A stretch of 64,000 bases of DNA from Pseudoduganella lutea (GTDB lineage Bacteria > Pseudomonadota > Gammaproteobacteria > Burkholderiales > Burkholderiaceae_D): assembly GCF_004209755.1 (NCBI RefSeq), contig NZ_CP035913.1, positions 6,758,001-6,822,000 on the forward strand. Direction: 5' to 3'. Below the pieces are notes generated by a model. The model searched no databases. It was not told the DNA's origin and saw only the letters and a program-made list of their open reading frames with translations. The position numbers and the translations under genes were made by a program. Positions 47,142-56,083 of the stretch are shown here, in pieces; within the stretch, counting starts at the first letter, position 1; the number at the start of each line of letters is the position of its first letter.

Positions 47142-47978
47142 CTAGCGGATCAGTTGCTCGTGCAGCACGGCGGGCGCCTGTGCATACAGCTTGACGACGG
47201 TCGACGTGCGCGTGCCGTAGTCGGGCGACTCGATCCTGACCGCCGACAGCTGGCGCTCGCGCTCCAGCGGAATGCCAGTGTCCGGCAGCCGCTGGTCCGG
47301 CGCGCGCGTGGTATCGGCCAGCATCTCGAAATACGCTTCCTCCGGGGCGCCCAGGCACAGCAGGCTGGCGAATTGCGCCTTCGTGCGCACGACCTTCGGC
47401 CATGGTGCATCGAGCAATGCATTCGACAGGCCGTAGACGCCCGGCGCCAGCGGCTGCCCGTTGCGCGGGTCGGCATCGCCGCGGTTCGAGAACCACACGA
47501 GTTCCGCGCCGTCGCACAGCACGAGGTTGAAGCCGTTGTAGGCCTGGGCGCCGGGGCGGATCTGTTCGACGTAGTCGCGCGCGCTCATCGTCGCCGACAG
47601 AAAATTCGACACCAGCATGCCGCGCGATGGCGCCTGCGGGTTGAAGTCATGCGGCGCGCGGATGTTGGTGATGGCGGCAAAGCGCGACGGCGCCTGGCCC
47701 GCATCCTCGATCGGCGCCAGCGCGCCGCCCTGGCAACGCGCGCGCAGTGGCGACAGGCGTTGCAGTGCGTCGGCCGGCCACTGGCACTCGGGGCCGTCCG
47801 GGCGCGTCACGCCCATCCAGCTGCCGCCGGCCTTCAGGTCGCGGCCGGCGATCACCTGCGGGTTATCGTCCCACGGCGCGGCCGCGGCGCTGGCGCGGTC
47901 GTAGTATTCATCGCGGTTGGCGGCGGCGATCAGCGGCACGCCGGGTACCACGCGCCAGGCGAAAACGATCAGGCACAT
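47142..47978 (-). CDS. NRDE (TANGO2-like) family protein
   Basis: 278 residues. It starts MCLIVFAW with the signature AANRDEYYDR and the N-terminal Cys2 typical of this Ntn-like family. GSWMGVTRPDG, ITNIRAPHDF, and GVYGLSNALLDAPWPKV follow. The function in bacteria is not established; the eukaryotic relative TANGO2 affects membrane and heme/lipid homeostasis. The start overlaps the end of the DUF4936 gene by 10 bases, so it is the last gene of the ygfZ operon. Confidence 0.88.
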   Translation of the reverse strand: MCLIVFAWRVVPGVPLIAAANRDEYYDRASAAAAPWDDNPQVIAGRDLKAGGSWMGVTRPDGPECQWPADALQRLSPLRARCQGGALAPIEDAGQAPSRFAAITNIRAPHDFNPQAPSRGMLVSNFLSATMSARDYVEQIRPGAQAYNGFNLVLCDGAELVWFSNRGDADPRNGQPLAPGVYGLSNALLDAPWPKVVRTKAQFASLLCLGAPEEAYFEMLADTTRAPDQRLPDTGIPLERERQLSAVRIESPDYGTRTSTVVKLYAQAPAVLHEQLIR

Positions 47979-48256
47979 GAGGAGATATCCATGAACACTT
48001 CGGTATGTCGGGGGCCGGCAACGAGCGGGCCCAGGTTCGACGCATCGGCGGCGTGCGCCAGCGCGTCCGTGAAATCGGGCAGGGTGGCCGGGTAGACCTC
48101 CATCCACGTCTGCATGCCGCCGGTGCTTTCCGGGCGGCGTTTCAGTTGCGGGGCCACGCCATGCGCGGCCGCCAGTTGCGCCTGCATGACGCGCACGCGG
48201 GGCAGCAACTGTCCCGCGTCCTCGTCGCGGACGCGGTAATAGACATACAGGTCCAT
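47969..48256 (-). CDS. DUF4936 family protein
   Basis: 95 residues (MDLYVYYRVRDEDAGQLLPR to VFMDISSCA). A small ferredoxin-like conserved protein of Burkholderiales that regularly follows ygfZ. Its ATG overlaps the ygfZ stop by one base (TGATG), so it is translationally coupled. Biochemical role unknown. Confidence 0.85.
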   Translation of the reverse strand: MDLYVYYRVRDEDAGQLLPRVRVMQAQLAAAHGVAPQLKRRPESTGGMQTWMEVYPATLPDFTDALAHAADASNLGPLVAGPRHTEVFMDISSCA

Positions 48257-49263
48257 CAGACGTCCAGCTTGTCCAGCACGTACGGGAGCGGCTGGAACTT
48301 GAGCGCCGGGCCATCGGCCGCGCCGGCCCGCACATCGCCGGCTTCCAGCGCATCGAGCTTCATCTCGACGAGGGCGTCGACGCCGCCGGCACCATTCGGT
48401 ACCGCGTTGACGACCATGCCGCAAGGCTGGCCCGGGTCCGCCGGGGTGAAGACCTCGCTGCCGGCGGCGATGCCGGCGGCGTCGATGGTCGCCAGCGCCG
48501 TGCGGCGCTTCAGCTTGCCCAGGTACTGGCTGCGCGCCACGATTTCCTGCCCCGGATAGCAACCCTTCTTGAAATTCACGCCGCCCAGCAGCTCGAAATT
48601 GATCATCTGGGGCACGAACTGTTCCTGCGTGGCCGCGGCGATCAGCGGTACGCCGGCGTGGATGTCCGACAGGCGCCAGGCGTCATTGCCGGCCACGACG
48701 AGCCGGTCGGCCAGCTCCGGCGCGACCGTGGCGACGGTTTCCGGCAGGGCCAGCCACAGGTAGCGCGGTGCGCCGAACGCATCGGCTACGCGCAGCAGCG
48801 TGCCGAGCGGGTGATCCAGCTTCGTGTACGGTGCCGGCGGCAGCGCATCGAACCACGTTTGCAGCACGGCCTCCGCCAGCGCGCCGCCCAGGCCCAGCGT
48901 CACGCGAGCCTGCGTCACGTCCGCCGCCTTGGTCTTCGCGCGCAGCACGAACATCTGCAGGCGTTTCTGCACGGCCGGCTGGATGTCGCTTGCCAGTTGC
49001 AGGTAGATGGACTGCTCGTCCTTCCACATCAGGAAGCTGGCCAGCAGCCGCCCCTTCGGCGAGCAGTAGCCAGCCAGGCGCACGTCGTTCGCACCAAGAT
49101 GCTCGACATCGTTGGTCAGCTGCGAATGCAGGAACGTGGCCGAGTCGTCGCCGGTGAAGGCGATCAGACCCAGGTCCGTCACGGGTGCCACGAAGCCGGC
49201 GGCCAGCGTGCCGGGCGTTGGCGTTTCGGCCGGCTGGCCGAGAAGTTGATTCCAGGTGGTCAT
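48256..49263 (-). CDS. ygfZ: tRNA-modifying/Fe-S maintenance protein YgfZ
   Basis: 335 residues. A folate-binding, GcvT-like protein needed for repair of certain iron-sulfur enzymes. The diagnostic motif KGCYPGQE lies in NFKKGCYPGQEIVARSQYLG. SATFLHSQLTNDVEHL and CSPKGRLLASFLMW are also conserved. It is the first gene of a three-gene operon with DUF4936 and NRDE. It starts divergently from mltG with 141 bases between. Confidence 0.93.
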   Translation of the reverse strand: MTTWNQLLGQPAETPTPGTLAAGFVAPVTDLGLIAFTGDDSATFLHSQLTNDVEHLGANDVRLAGYCSPKGRLLASFLMWKDEQSIYLQLASDIQPAVQKRLQMFVLRAKTKAADVTQARVTLGLGGALAEAVLQTWFDALPPAPYTKLDHPLGTLLRVADAFGAPRYLWLALPETVATVAPELADRLVVAGNDAWRLSDIHAGVPLIAAATQEQFVPQMINFELLGGVNFKKGCYPGQEIVARSQYLGKLKRRTALATIDAAGIAAGSEVFTPADPGQPCGMVVNAVPNGAGGVDALVEMKLDALEAGDVRAGAADGPALKFQPLPYVLDKLDV

Positions 49264-49404
49264 ATAGTTGGATACTTTGGCTACGAATTGCACACTGAGT
49301 GCGCTTGAAAGCATTATCATTACGGGCTCATTATAAAGATCCCGCGCCAAACGCGCCGGCCACCCCCAAAACGGGTCGCGCGGCCCCGCGCGGGCACACA
49401 CGAC

Positions 49405-50397
49405 ATGGCATTCATCACAAAAACGATCGCGCTGGGCGTGCTGGTCGCCGCCGCCGCGGCAGGCGGATTCGCCTGGTGGTCGAAGCAGCCCATCGTTGGC
49501 GAGGGAGACAACATCCCGTTTACGATCAACAAGGGCAGCGGTGCCCACGCAGCCGGCCAGCAGATCGCCGAAGCGGGCGTGCCGATCCAGCCGCTGCTGT
49601 TCAACCTGCTGGCGCGCTTTACGGGCAAGAGCGGCAACTTGAAGGCCGGCTCGTACGAACTGAAGCCCGGCACCACGCCGCTGCGGCTGATCGACCAGCT
49701 GGTGCGCGGCGAGTTCGCCCAGGAATCGCTGACGATCATCGAAGGCTGGACGTTCCGCCAGATGCGCCAGGCGATCGCCGCGCACAAGGGCCTGAAGCAT
49801 GACACGCTCGGCCTGTCCGACAACGAGCTGATGGAAAAGATCGGCTCCACCTACAAGCAGCCCGAAGGCCTGTTCTTCCCGGACACGTACCTGTTCGCGA
49901 AGGGCGCGTCCGAGCTGCAGATCTACCGGCAGGCGCACACCGCGCTGCTGGAGCACCTCGATGCCGCCTGGGCGCAGCGGGCGCCGGACCTGCCGTACAA
50001 GGACAAGTACCAGGCGCTGACGATGGCATCGATCGTGGAAAAGGAAACGGGGCAAAAGTCCGAGCGGGCCATGATCGCCTCGGTCTTCGTGAACCGGCTG
50101 AAGCTGGGCATGATGCTGCAGACCGATCCCACCGTGATCTACGGGCTCGGTGAAAAATTCGACGGCAACATCCGCAAGAAGGACCTGGAAACGGACACCC
50201 CGTACAATACGTATACCCGTAACGGCTTGCCGCCCACGCCGATCGCCCTGCCGGGCCTGCAGTCGCTGGGCGCGGCGCTGGCGCCGGCAAAGTCGGAAGC
50301 ACTGTATTTTGTTTCCCGTGGCAACGGCACGAGCCAGTTTTCCGATAACCTGCCCGACCATAACCGGGCGGTCAACCAGTACCAGCGCAAGCAATGA
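49405..50397 (+). CDS. mltG: Endolytic murein transglycosylase MltG
   Basis: 330 residues. The single N-terminal membrane anchor is at about 5-25, then a LysM-like subdomain ([20 protein letters not shown]) and the YceG fold. The catalytic Glu is in [11 protein letters not shown], with [12 protein letters not shown] and [18 protein letters not shown] nearby. It cleaves nascent glycan strands and may terminate their elongation. Its last 4 bases overlap the tmk start (ATGA), giving the conserved order mltG-tmk-holB. Confidence 0.94.
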   Translation: MAFITKTIALGVLVAAAAAGGFAWWSKQPIVGEGDNIPFTINKGSGAHAAGQQIAEAGVPIQPLLFNLLARFTGKSGNLKAGSYELKPGTTPLRLIDQLVRGEFAQESLTIIEGWTFRQMRQAIAAHKGLKHDTLGLSDNELMEKIGSTYKQPEGLFFPDTYLFAKGASELQIYRQAHTALLEHLDAAWAQRAPDLPYKDKYQALTMASIVEKETGQKSERAMIASVFVNRLKLGMMLQTDPTVIYGLGEKFDGNIRKKDLETDTPYNTYTRNGLPPTPIALPGLQSLGAALAPAKSEALYFVSRGNGTSQFSDNLPDHNRAVNQYQRKQ

Positions 50398-51095
50398 CGG
50401 ATGCAATGAAGTACGCAGCGACGCACGCAACCATGGACGCAACAGCGAACGCAACGACGCAGGCCACGATGGCGGCAACCCCATCGGCACGCGGCCGTTT
50501 CATTACGTTCGAAGGCATCGACGGTGCCGGCAAGTCCACGCATATCCAGTATGTCGCGGAACTCCTTCGCGCGCGCGGCGTGGAACTCGTCAGTTCGCGC
50601 GAACCGGGCGGCACGCCGCTGGGCGAAAAACTGCGCGAGCTGGTCTTGCACGAAGCGATGCACCTGGAAACCGAGGCGCTGCTCGTCTTCGCCAGCCGCC
50701 GCGAGCACATCGCGCAAGTGATCGAACCGGCCCTGGCGCGCGGTGCCTGGGTGATTTCCGACCGGTTTACCGACGCCAGCTTTGCCTACCAGGGCGGCGG
50801 CCGTGGCCTGGAACTCGTCAAGCTCGACACGCTGGCGAACTGGGTGCACCCGGAACTGTGGCCCGACCTGACGATCCTCTTCGACGTACCGCTCGAGATC
50901 GCGCGCGCCCGGCTCGACGCCACGCGCCAGCTCGACAGGTTCGAGAAGGAGAAGGCCGACTTCTTCCTCGCCGCCCGCAATGAATACCTGCGCCGCGCCG
51001 CGCAGGAGCCGGGGCGCTTCCGCGTGATCGATTCCACGCAGTCGATCGAGGCCATCCGCCTGCAACTGGCGGACATCGTCGGCGCACTGGAGTGA
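50394..51095 (+). CDS. tmk: Thymidylate kinase
   Basis: 233 residues. It phosphorylates dTMP to dTDP. The P-loop is [12 protein letters not shown], the DR motif is [19 protein letters not shown], and the LID region is [11 protein letters not shown]. The first 26 residues (Ala/Thr-rich, from an ACG/GCA repeat) are not part of the fold. Translation could instead start at ATG 50469, but the ATGA overlap with mltG favours 50394. Dispensable N-terminal repeats of this type are unusual for the enzyme. Confidence 0.93.
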   Translation: MTDAMKYAATHATMDATANATTQATMAATPSARGRFITFEGIDGAGKSTHIQYVAELLRARGVELVSSREPGGTPLGEKLRELVLHEAMHLETEALLVFASRREHIAQVIEPALARGAWVISDRFTDASFAYQGGGRGLELVKLDTLANWVHPELWPDLTILFDVPLEIARARLDATRQLDRFEKEKADFFLAARNEYLRRAAQEPGRFRVIDSTQSIEAIRLQLADIVGALE

Positions 51096-51097
51096 GC

Positions 51098-52123
51098 ATG
51101 GAAACGAGTTCCGCCATTTATCCCTGGCAGCAGGACGCCTGGCTGGCGTTGCAGCAGATCCGCCAGCGCATGCCGCACGCGGTGCTGTTCCACGGCCCCG
51201 CGGGCATCGGCAAGGCCGACTTCATCGAGCACTTTGCCCAGGCGCTGTTGTGCGAGGATGTGCGCGCCGACGGCCACCCGTGCAACGCCTGTGCCTCGTG
51301 CGGGTGGTTCGTGCAGCAAAGCCACCCGGACTTTCGCCGCATCCGGCCCGAAGCGTTCGACGAGGATGGCGCCGGCGACGGCGAGGAGGGCGAGGAAAAG
51401 AAGAAAGCCAGGGCACCCTCGAAGGAAATCAAGATCGAGCAGGTGCGCCAGCTGGCCGACTTCATGAACATCTCCACGCACCGGCAGGGCTTGCGGGTGG
51501 TGGTGCTGTACCCGGCCGAGGCGCTGAACATGCCTGCCTCGAACGCGCTGCTGAAAACGCTGGAAGAGCCGCCGCCGGGGACCGTGTTCCTGCTGTCATC
51601 GAACAGCCTGGACCGACTGTTGCCGACGATCCTGTCGCGCTGCCGCAAGTTTACGCTCACGATGCCGCCTCATGCCGACGCGCTGGCGTGGCTGGAATCG
51701 CAAGGCGTGGCGCAGGCCGACGGCTGGCTGAGCGAGCAGGGCGGTGCCCCGCTTGCCGCGCTGGCGCAGGCGGAAACCGGCAACCGCGAGGACATGGACA
51801 CGCTGCTGCAATACCTGGCCCATCCATCCGTCGACACGGCGCTGCGCACGGCGGACAAGATGCAGAAGGTACCGCTCACGTCGGTGGTCGCATGGCAGCA
51901 GCGCTGGCTGTACGACCTGTTCTCGCTGAAGCTGTCGGGCCGCATCCGCTACTATCCCCGCTACCAGCGCGAATTGAAGGGACTGTCGGACCGGGTGCCC
52001 GTGTCAAGCCTGCTGGCCGCGATCAAGGGCACGGCCGAGCGGCGCGCCACGTCGGACCATCCGCTGTCGCCGAAGCTGTTCCTCGAAGACATGCTGCTCG
52101 ACTATACGTCCTGCTGCGGCTGA
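51098..52123 (+). CDS. holB: DNA polymerase III subunit delta'
   Basis: 341 residues. A clamp-loader AAA+ subunit. Its Walker A is degenerate (GPAGIGKAD), as expected for delta', and the zinc module is CEDVRADGHPCNACASCGWF. KTLEEPPPGTVFLL and SRCRKF are conserved. A Lys/Glu-rich insertion (about 85-112) precedes the KIEQVRQL helix. The ATG at 51098 has GGAG 5 bases upstream; a GTG at 51092 would overlap the tmk stop as GTGA. Confidence 0.93.
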   Translation: METSSAIYPWQQDAWLALQQIRQRMPHAVLFHGPAGIGKADFIEHFAQALLCEDVRADGHPCNACASCGWFVQQSHPDFRRIRPEAFDEDGAGDGEEGEEKKKARAPSKEIKIEQVRQLADFMNISTHRQGLRVVVLYPAEALNMPASNALLKTLEEPPPGTVFLLSSNSLDRLLPTILSRCRKFTLTMPPHADALAWLESQGVAQADGWLSEQGGAPLAALAQAETGNREDMDTLLQYLAHPSVDTALRTADKMQKVPLTSVVAWQQRWLYDLFSLKLSGRIRYYPRYQRELKGLSDRVPVSSLLAAIKGTAERRATSDHPLSPKLFLEDMLLDYTSCCG

Positions 52124-52130
52124 TGCACCG

Positions 52131-52523
52131 ATGAGCACGCGCCCACCCGATCCCGCCAGCGCGGCCAATGCCGCCGGCCCGCCCACGCGGCCGGCCGTGC
52201 TGTCGCTGGCGATCAAGGAAAAGGCGGCGCTGTACGCGGCATACATGCCGTTCCTGAAGAACGGCGGCATTTTCGTGCCGACCACCCGCACCTACAACAT
52301 CGGCGACGAGATCTACCTGATCCTGTCGCTGATGGATGACCAGGCCAGGTACCCGATTGCCGGCAAGGTCGTGTGGATCACGCCGGCCGGTGCGAACAAC
52401 AACAAGGCGCAGGGCATCGGCGTCCATTTCCCGGACGACGAGGTGGGCCAGCGCACCCGCGCGCGCATCGAGGAGATCCTCGGCGCGGCCCTGCGCTCTT
52501 CCCGCGCCACCCATACACTCTGA
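52131..52523 (+). CDS. pilZ: PilZ domain protein (type IV pilus associated)
   Basis: 130 residues. The gene follows holB by 7 bases in the conserved tmk-holB-pilZ-tatD context. Its fold resembles the type IV pilus biogenesis PilZ, which lacks the canonical RxxxR c-di-GMP-binding motif: LSLAIKEKAALYAAYMPFLK, then GGIFVPTTRTYNIGDEIYL and WITPAG with GIGVHFP near the end. It probably supports pilus assembly and twitching rather than direct nucleotide sensing. Confidence 0.88.
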   Translation: MSTRPPDPASAANAAGPPTRPAVLSLAIKEKAALYAAYMPFLKNGGIFVPTTRTYNIGDEIYLILSLMDDQARYPIAGKVVWITPAGANNNKAQGIGVHFPDDEVGQRTRARIEEILGAALRSSRATHTL

Positions 52524-52545
52524 ACCAGCACTTCACCTCATCTTC

Positions 52546-53061
52546 ATGTCTTTCCGCCACCGCATCGCCACCCTGGACGACCTGCCGACCATCGTCGCCA
52601 TCTATAACAGCACCATCGCCTCGCGCGAAGTCACCGCGGACACGGAGCCGGTCTCCGTCGAGTCACGGCTGAACTGGTTCCACGACCACCAGCCCGAACG
52701 CCGGCCGCTGTGGGTCATCGAGCGTGCCGACGATACGTCGGACCAGCCCGAGATCCTCGGCTGGATCTCCTACTCGAATTTCTATGGCCGCCCCGCGTAT
52801 TCCGGCACGGCCGAGGTGTCGATCTACATCCACGAAGCATGGCGCGGCAAGGGCATCGGCCGCTACGCGCTGACCGAAGCCATTGCCTTCGCCCCGCAGG
52901 TGAACGTGCACACCGTACTGGGCTTCATCTTCGGCCACAACGGCGCCAGCCTGGCACTGTTCCGCAAGTTCGGCTTCGAGGAGTGGGCACATTTTCCCCG
53001 CGTGGCCAACCTCGACGGCGTGGAACGCGACCTGATCATCCTCGGCAAGCGCGTCGCCTGA
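52546..53061 (+). CDS. GNAT family N-acetyltransferase (phosphinothricin acetyltransferase-like)
   Basis: 171 residues (MSFRHRIATLDDLPTIVAIY). It has the Pat-type NSTIASREVTADTEPVSVES segment, AEVSIYIHEAWRGKGIGRYA (acetyl-CoA loop) and LFRKFGFEEWAHFP. It probably acetylates a small amine such as an amino acid analogue; the true substrate is unknown. It interrupts the usual pilZ-tatD neighbourhood and is followed by palindromic repeats. Confidence 0.87.
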   Translation: MSFRHRIATLDDLPTIVAIYNSTIASREVTADTEPVSVESRLNWFHDHQPERRPLWVIERADDTSDQPEILGWISYSNFYGRPAYSGTAEVSIYIHEAWRGKGIGRYALTEAIAFAPQVNVHTVLGFIFGHNGASLALFRKFGFEEWAHFPRVANLDGVERDLIILGKRVA

Positions 53062-53066
53062 GCAAC

Positions 53067-53185
53067 TGTTTCCAGAAAACCGGTGACAGTCACCGGTTTA
53101 TTTGAAATGTTTCTGGAAAACCGGTGACAGCCACCTATTTTTCGGGAACATTCCCGGTGGATGAGAGCCAGTCACCGGTTTTCCG
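53067..53185. repeat. Cluster of CCGGTGAC palindromic repeats
   Basis: At 53077-53099, AAACCGGTGAC and GTCACCGGTTT flank one A in a perfect 11-bp palindrome. A second direct copy (AAAACCGGTGACAG) is at 53117-53130, and a reverse copy (CAGTCACCGGTTTTCC) at 53169-53184. TTTCCAGAAAA or TTTCTGGAAAA precedes the first two. They form a REP-like cluster between the acetyltransferase and tatD. Confidence 0.75.
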
Positions 53186-53206
53186 CGCATCGGCTACAAT
53201 CAAGCC

Positions 53207-53989
53207 ATGTTTATTGATTCGCATTGCCATATCGATTTCCCGGAGCTGGCAGCCCGGATGCCGGAACTGCGCGCCAAGATGGCGGAAAACAAGGTGACGC
53301 ACGCGTTGTGCGTCTCCGTCGACCTGCCCGACTTTCCCCGCGTGCTCGCGCTGGCCGAGCAATATCCGAATATCTATGCGTCCGTCGGTGTCCATCCCGA
53401 CTATGAAGAGACGCCGGAGCCCACCGTCGAGCAGCTCGTCGCGCTGGCCCGGCACCCGAAGATCGTTGCCATCGGCGAGACGGGGCTCGACTATTACCGC
53501 CTCGAAGGCGACCTCGAATGGCAGCGCGAGCGCTTCCGCACGCATATCCGCGCCTCGCGCGCATCGGGCAAGCCCCTGATCATCCATACGCGCTCGGCCA
53601 GCGAGGACACGATCCGCATCATGCGCGAGGAGGGCGCGGGCACCGACAACGGCGGCGTGGCCGGCGTCATGCACTGCTTCACCGAGTCGCTCGAAGTGGC
53701 CAGGGCATCGATGGCCATGGGCTTCTATATCTCGTTCTCGGGCATCGTCACGTTCAAGAGCGCGAAGGAACTGCAGGCGGTGGCGCTAGAAGTCCCGCTG
53801 GACAGGATGCTGATCGAAACCGATTCGCCCTACCTGGCGCCGGTGCCGTACCGTGGCAGGATGAATGAACCCGGCTATGTGGCCCATGTGGGCGAGTTCA
53901 TCGCAAAGCTGAAAGGCGTCACGGTCGAGGAAGTGGCGGCGGCAACCACCGCCAACTTCTTCAAACTGTTCTCGGCGGCGAGCGCGTGA
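53207..53989 (+). CDS. tatD: TatD family metal-dependent hydrolase
   Basis: 260 residues. A TIM-barrel nuclease of the amidohydrolase type. Metal ligands lie in FIDSHCHIDF, AIGETGLDYYR (Glu), PLIIHTRSA (His), MHCFTES (His) and ETDSPYLAP (Asp). Relatives are 3'-5' DNA/RNA exonucleases. No ribosome-binding site is visible. TACAAT lies at 53195-53200, only 6 bases before the ATG, so a leaderless transcript is possible but unproven. The stop overlaps the ankyrin gene start (TGATG). Confidence 0.9.
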   Translation: MFIDSHCHIDFPELAARMPELRAKMAENKVTHALCVSVDLPDFPRVLALAEQYPNIYASVGVHPDYEETPEPTVEQLVALARHPKIVAIGETGLDYYRLEGDLEWQRERFRTHIRASRASGKPLIIHTRSASEDTIRIMREEGAGTDNGGVAGVMHCFTESLEVARASMAMGFYISFSGIVTFKSAKELQAVALEVPLDRMLIETDSPYLAPVPYRGRMNEPGYVAHVGEFIAKLKGVTVEEVAAATTANFFKLFSAASA

Positions 53990-54720
53990 TGCGAAACGCA
54001 CTGCGCACGCTTGCCAAACGCCTGCGAAAGATGCGCTCCCGCCTGCGCAACCGCATCGCGCTGCGGCTCGGTATCGCCACGGTGGCCGTGGCGTCGGCGA
54101 TCGCCCCGGCGTCGGTTGCCCACGCCGATGATGCAGTCTCCTTTTTCCGCGCCGCCCAGGTGAATGACGCGGGGCGCATCAAGCCGCTGCTGTCGCGTGG
54201 CCTCGACCCGAACGTGCGCGAACCGGAGCGGGGCGAGACGGGCATGATCGTTGCCCTGCGCAACGATGCGATGGCCGTGTTCCAGCTGCTGCTGGCGCAG
54301 CCGAAGATCGACCTGGAAGCCCGGGCCGGCAACGGCAACACGGCCCTGATGATGGCCGCCTTCAAGAACAACATGCCGGCGGTGAAGGCGCTGCTGGCAA
54401 AGGGCGCCCAGGTCAACCGCCCCGGCTGGACCGCGCTGCACTACGCCGCCGCGGCCGGCGCGCTCGACATCGTGCGCGTGCTGCTCGATCACCACGCCTA
54501 CATCGACGCCGAATCGCCCACGAAAATGACGCCGCTGATGCTGGCCGCCCGCGAGGGGCAGGAAGACGCCGTCAAGCTGCTGCTGCAGGAAGGCGCGGAC
54601 GCCAGCCTGCGCGACAGCGGGTTCGGCATCGACGCCGCCGAATTCGCCGAGCGGGCCGAGAAGCCGTGGATCGCCAAGGCCATCCGCCAGTACCAAGCCG
54701 AACAGGTCATGGCGCGCTGA
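53989..54720 (+). CDS. Exported ankyrin-repeat protein
   Basis: 243 residues. An Arg-rich N-terminus and hydrophobic stretch (IATVAVASAIAPASVAHA) form a Sec signal peptide, with cleavage expected after AHA. About four ankyrin repeats follow, for example GNTALMMAAFKNNMPAVKAL, GWTALHYAAAAGALDIVRVL and MTPLMLAAREGQEDAVKLLL. It probably acts as a periplasmic protein-binding scaffold. It overlaps tatD by one base, so the two are co-translated. Confidence 0.88.
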   Translation: MRNALRTLAKRLRKMRSRLRNRIALRLGIATVAVASAIAPASVAHADDAVSFFRAAQVNDAGRIKPLLSRGLDPNVREPERGETGMIVALRNDAMAVFQLLLAQPKIDLEARAGNGNTALMMAAFKNNMPAVKALLAKGAQVNRPGWTALHYAAAAGALDIVRVLLDHHAYIDAESPTKMTPLMLAAREGQEDAVKLLLQEGADASLRDSGFGIDAAEFAERAEKPWIAKAIRQYQAEQVMAR

Positions 54721-54868
54721 CGTCCTTCAGCGGCCCGGCCTGCGCACAGTCCGGCATGCAGGTCGGCACGCAACCGATCGAATTGGGCCACTTTTCCCGT
54801 CAACCTCGGCGTTTTGCCCGGGCAACTCGTTGCACATAATATCGGTGTCGCCACGAGAAGGAAATGCC

Positions 54869-55786
54869 ATGCTGTCCGAACGCGAACTCGAGAGTTGCTA
54901 CCTGGGCCAGTTCATCCCCGTTCACTACCATCACAACATGCTGATGGACACGAACCGCATGCACAGTTTCCGCGCGGCGATCGAATACGTCGTGCAACCG
55001 GGCATGAAGGTACTGGAACTGGGCGGTGGCACGGGCGCGCTGTCGTTCTTCGCGGCGCAGCGCGCCGAGAAGGTGTATTGCGTGGATTTCAACCCGGACA
55101 TGGTGCAGGAAGCACGCCGCTTCCTGGCGCTGAACCGCTGCGCCGGCAAGGTCGAAGTGATCCATGCCGATGCCTTCGAATACCTGCCGCCGGAACCCGT
55201 TGACGTTGTCATTTGCGAGATGATCCACGTGGCGATGCTGCGTGAAAAGCAGGTCGAGGTCATTGAAAACTTCAAGCGGCGCTATGCGCAGAAGTTCGGC
55301 GGCCCGCTGCCGGTCTTCCTGCCCGAGGCCGTGCTGATGGCTGCCCAGCCATTGCAGCAGGAATACGACTTCGAAGGCTTCCATGCGCCGATCGTGCAGT
55401 TCCAGCAGCCCGCCATCGCCCAGCCGGGCACGGTGGAGATGGCCCAGCCGGCCGTGTATTCAGTGATCGATTTCACCCAGGCGAACGACACCAGCTACCG
55501 CTGGGAGGGCAAGTTCGTCATCGACCGCGACGGCACCGTCAATGCGATCCGCTTCATCACAAAGAACATCCTGTCCGTCGTGCAGGAACGGGCCAGTACG
55601 ATCGACTGGCTGAACCACTACATGTCCCTGCCACTGGAGCAGCCGGTGCGTGCCAGGGCAGGCGACGTGCTGCAGGTCGGCTTTGCCTACCGGGCTGGCG
55701 GTTCGATTCAGTCCTTGCAGGCCCGCCTGACAGCCCACGTGCTGTACCAGGCCGCGCTGCAACCGCAGGTCGTGGCCTACGCCTGA
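54869..55786 (+). CDS. Class I SAM-dependent methyltransferase, PRMT-like
   Basis: 305 residues. The ATG at 54869 has AAGGA 8 bases upstream. The Rossmann core shows motif I VLELGGGTGALSFFAA, an acidic motif II end (VYCVDFNPD), and VDVVICEMIHVAMLREKQV. The last resembles the double-E loop of protein arginine methyltransferases, though only the first Glu is clear. A beta-rich C-terminal half (about 175-300) fits the PRMT barrel. Whether it methylates protein arginine is an inference; it might act on a small molecule. Confidence 0.7.
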   Translation: MLSERELESCYLGQFIPVHYHHNMLMDTNRMHSFRAAIEYVVQPGMKVLELGGGTGALSFFAAQRAEKVYCVDFNPDMVQEARRFLALNRCAGKVEVIHADAFEYLPPEPVDVVICEMIHVAMLREKQVEVIENFKRRYAQKFGGPLPVFLPEAVLMAAQPLQQEYDFEGFHAPIVQFQQPAIAQPGTVEMAQPAVYSVIDFTQANDTSYRWEGKFVIDRDGTVNAIRFITKNILSVVQERASTIDWLNHYMSLPLEQPVRARAGDVLQVGFAYRAGGSIQSLQARLTAHVLYQAALQPQVVAYA

Positions 55787-55883
55787 CCGTTCATCGCCCG
55801 TATTCCGCCGTCCGTCGCAGCGTCGTTGAGCCACGCGGCCGGGCCGGCACCATGGCTGCTTCGATAATCGTCGCGAGGACGCC

Positions 55884-56081
55884 ATGGTGGGCTTCATCCT
55901 GTGGGTGGTGCTGTTGCTGGTCTGCTGGCCGCTGGCCCTGCTGGCGCTGCTGCTGTATCCGGTCGTCTGGCTGCTGTTGCTGCCGTTCCGGCTGATCGGC
56001 ATCGGCGTCGATGCCGTGTTCGAACTGCTGCGCGCGGTGGTGATGCTGCCCGCGCGCGTGCTCGGCGGCGGGCGGCGCTGA
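55884..56081 (+). CDS. Small membrane protein
   Basis: 65 residues, almost entirely hydrophobic, with two probable transmembrane helices (about 4-28 and 30-55) and a basic C-terminus. GAGG lies 7-8 bases before the ATG. No family is recognised. It ends 2 bases from the convergent phospholipase gene. Confidence 0.6.
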   Translation: MVGFILWVVLLLVCWPLALLALLLYPVVWLLLLPFRLIGIGVDAVFELLRAVVMLPARVLGGGRR

Positions 56082-56083
56082 GC

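Noticed and set aside
48256..50490. A 744-codon frame that would extend ygfZ far upstream
   Set aside because: The extension is antisense to mltG and lacks conserved sequence; YgfZ starts at 49263 at its normal N-terminus.
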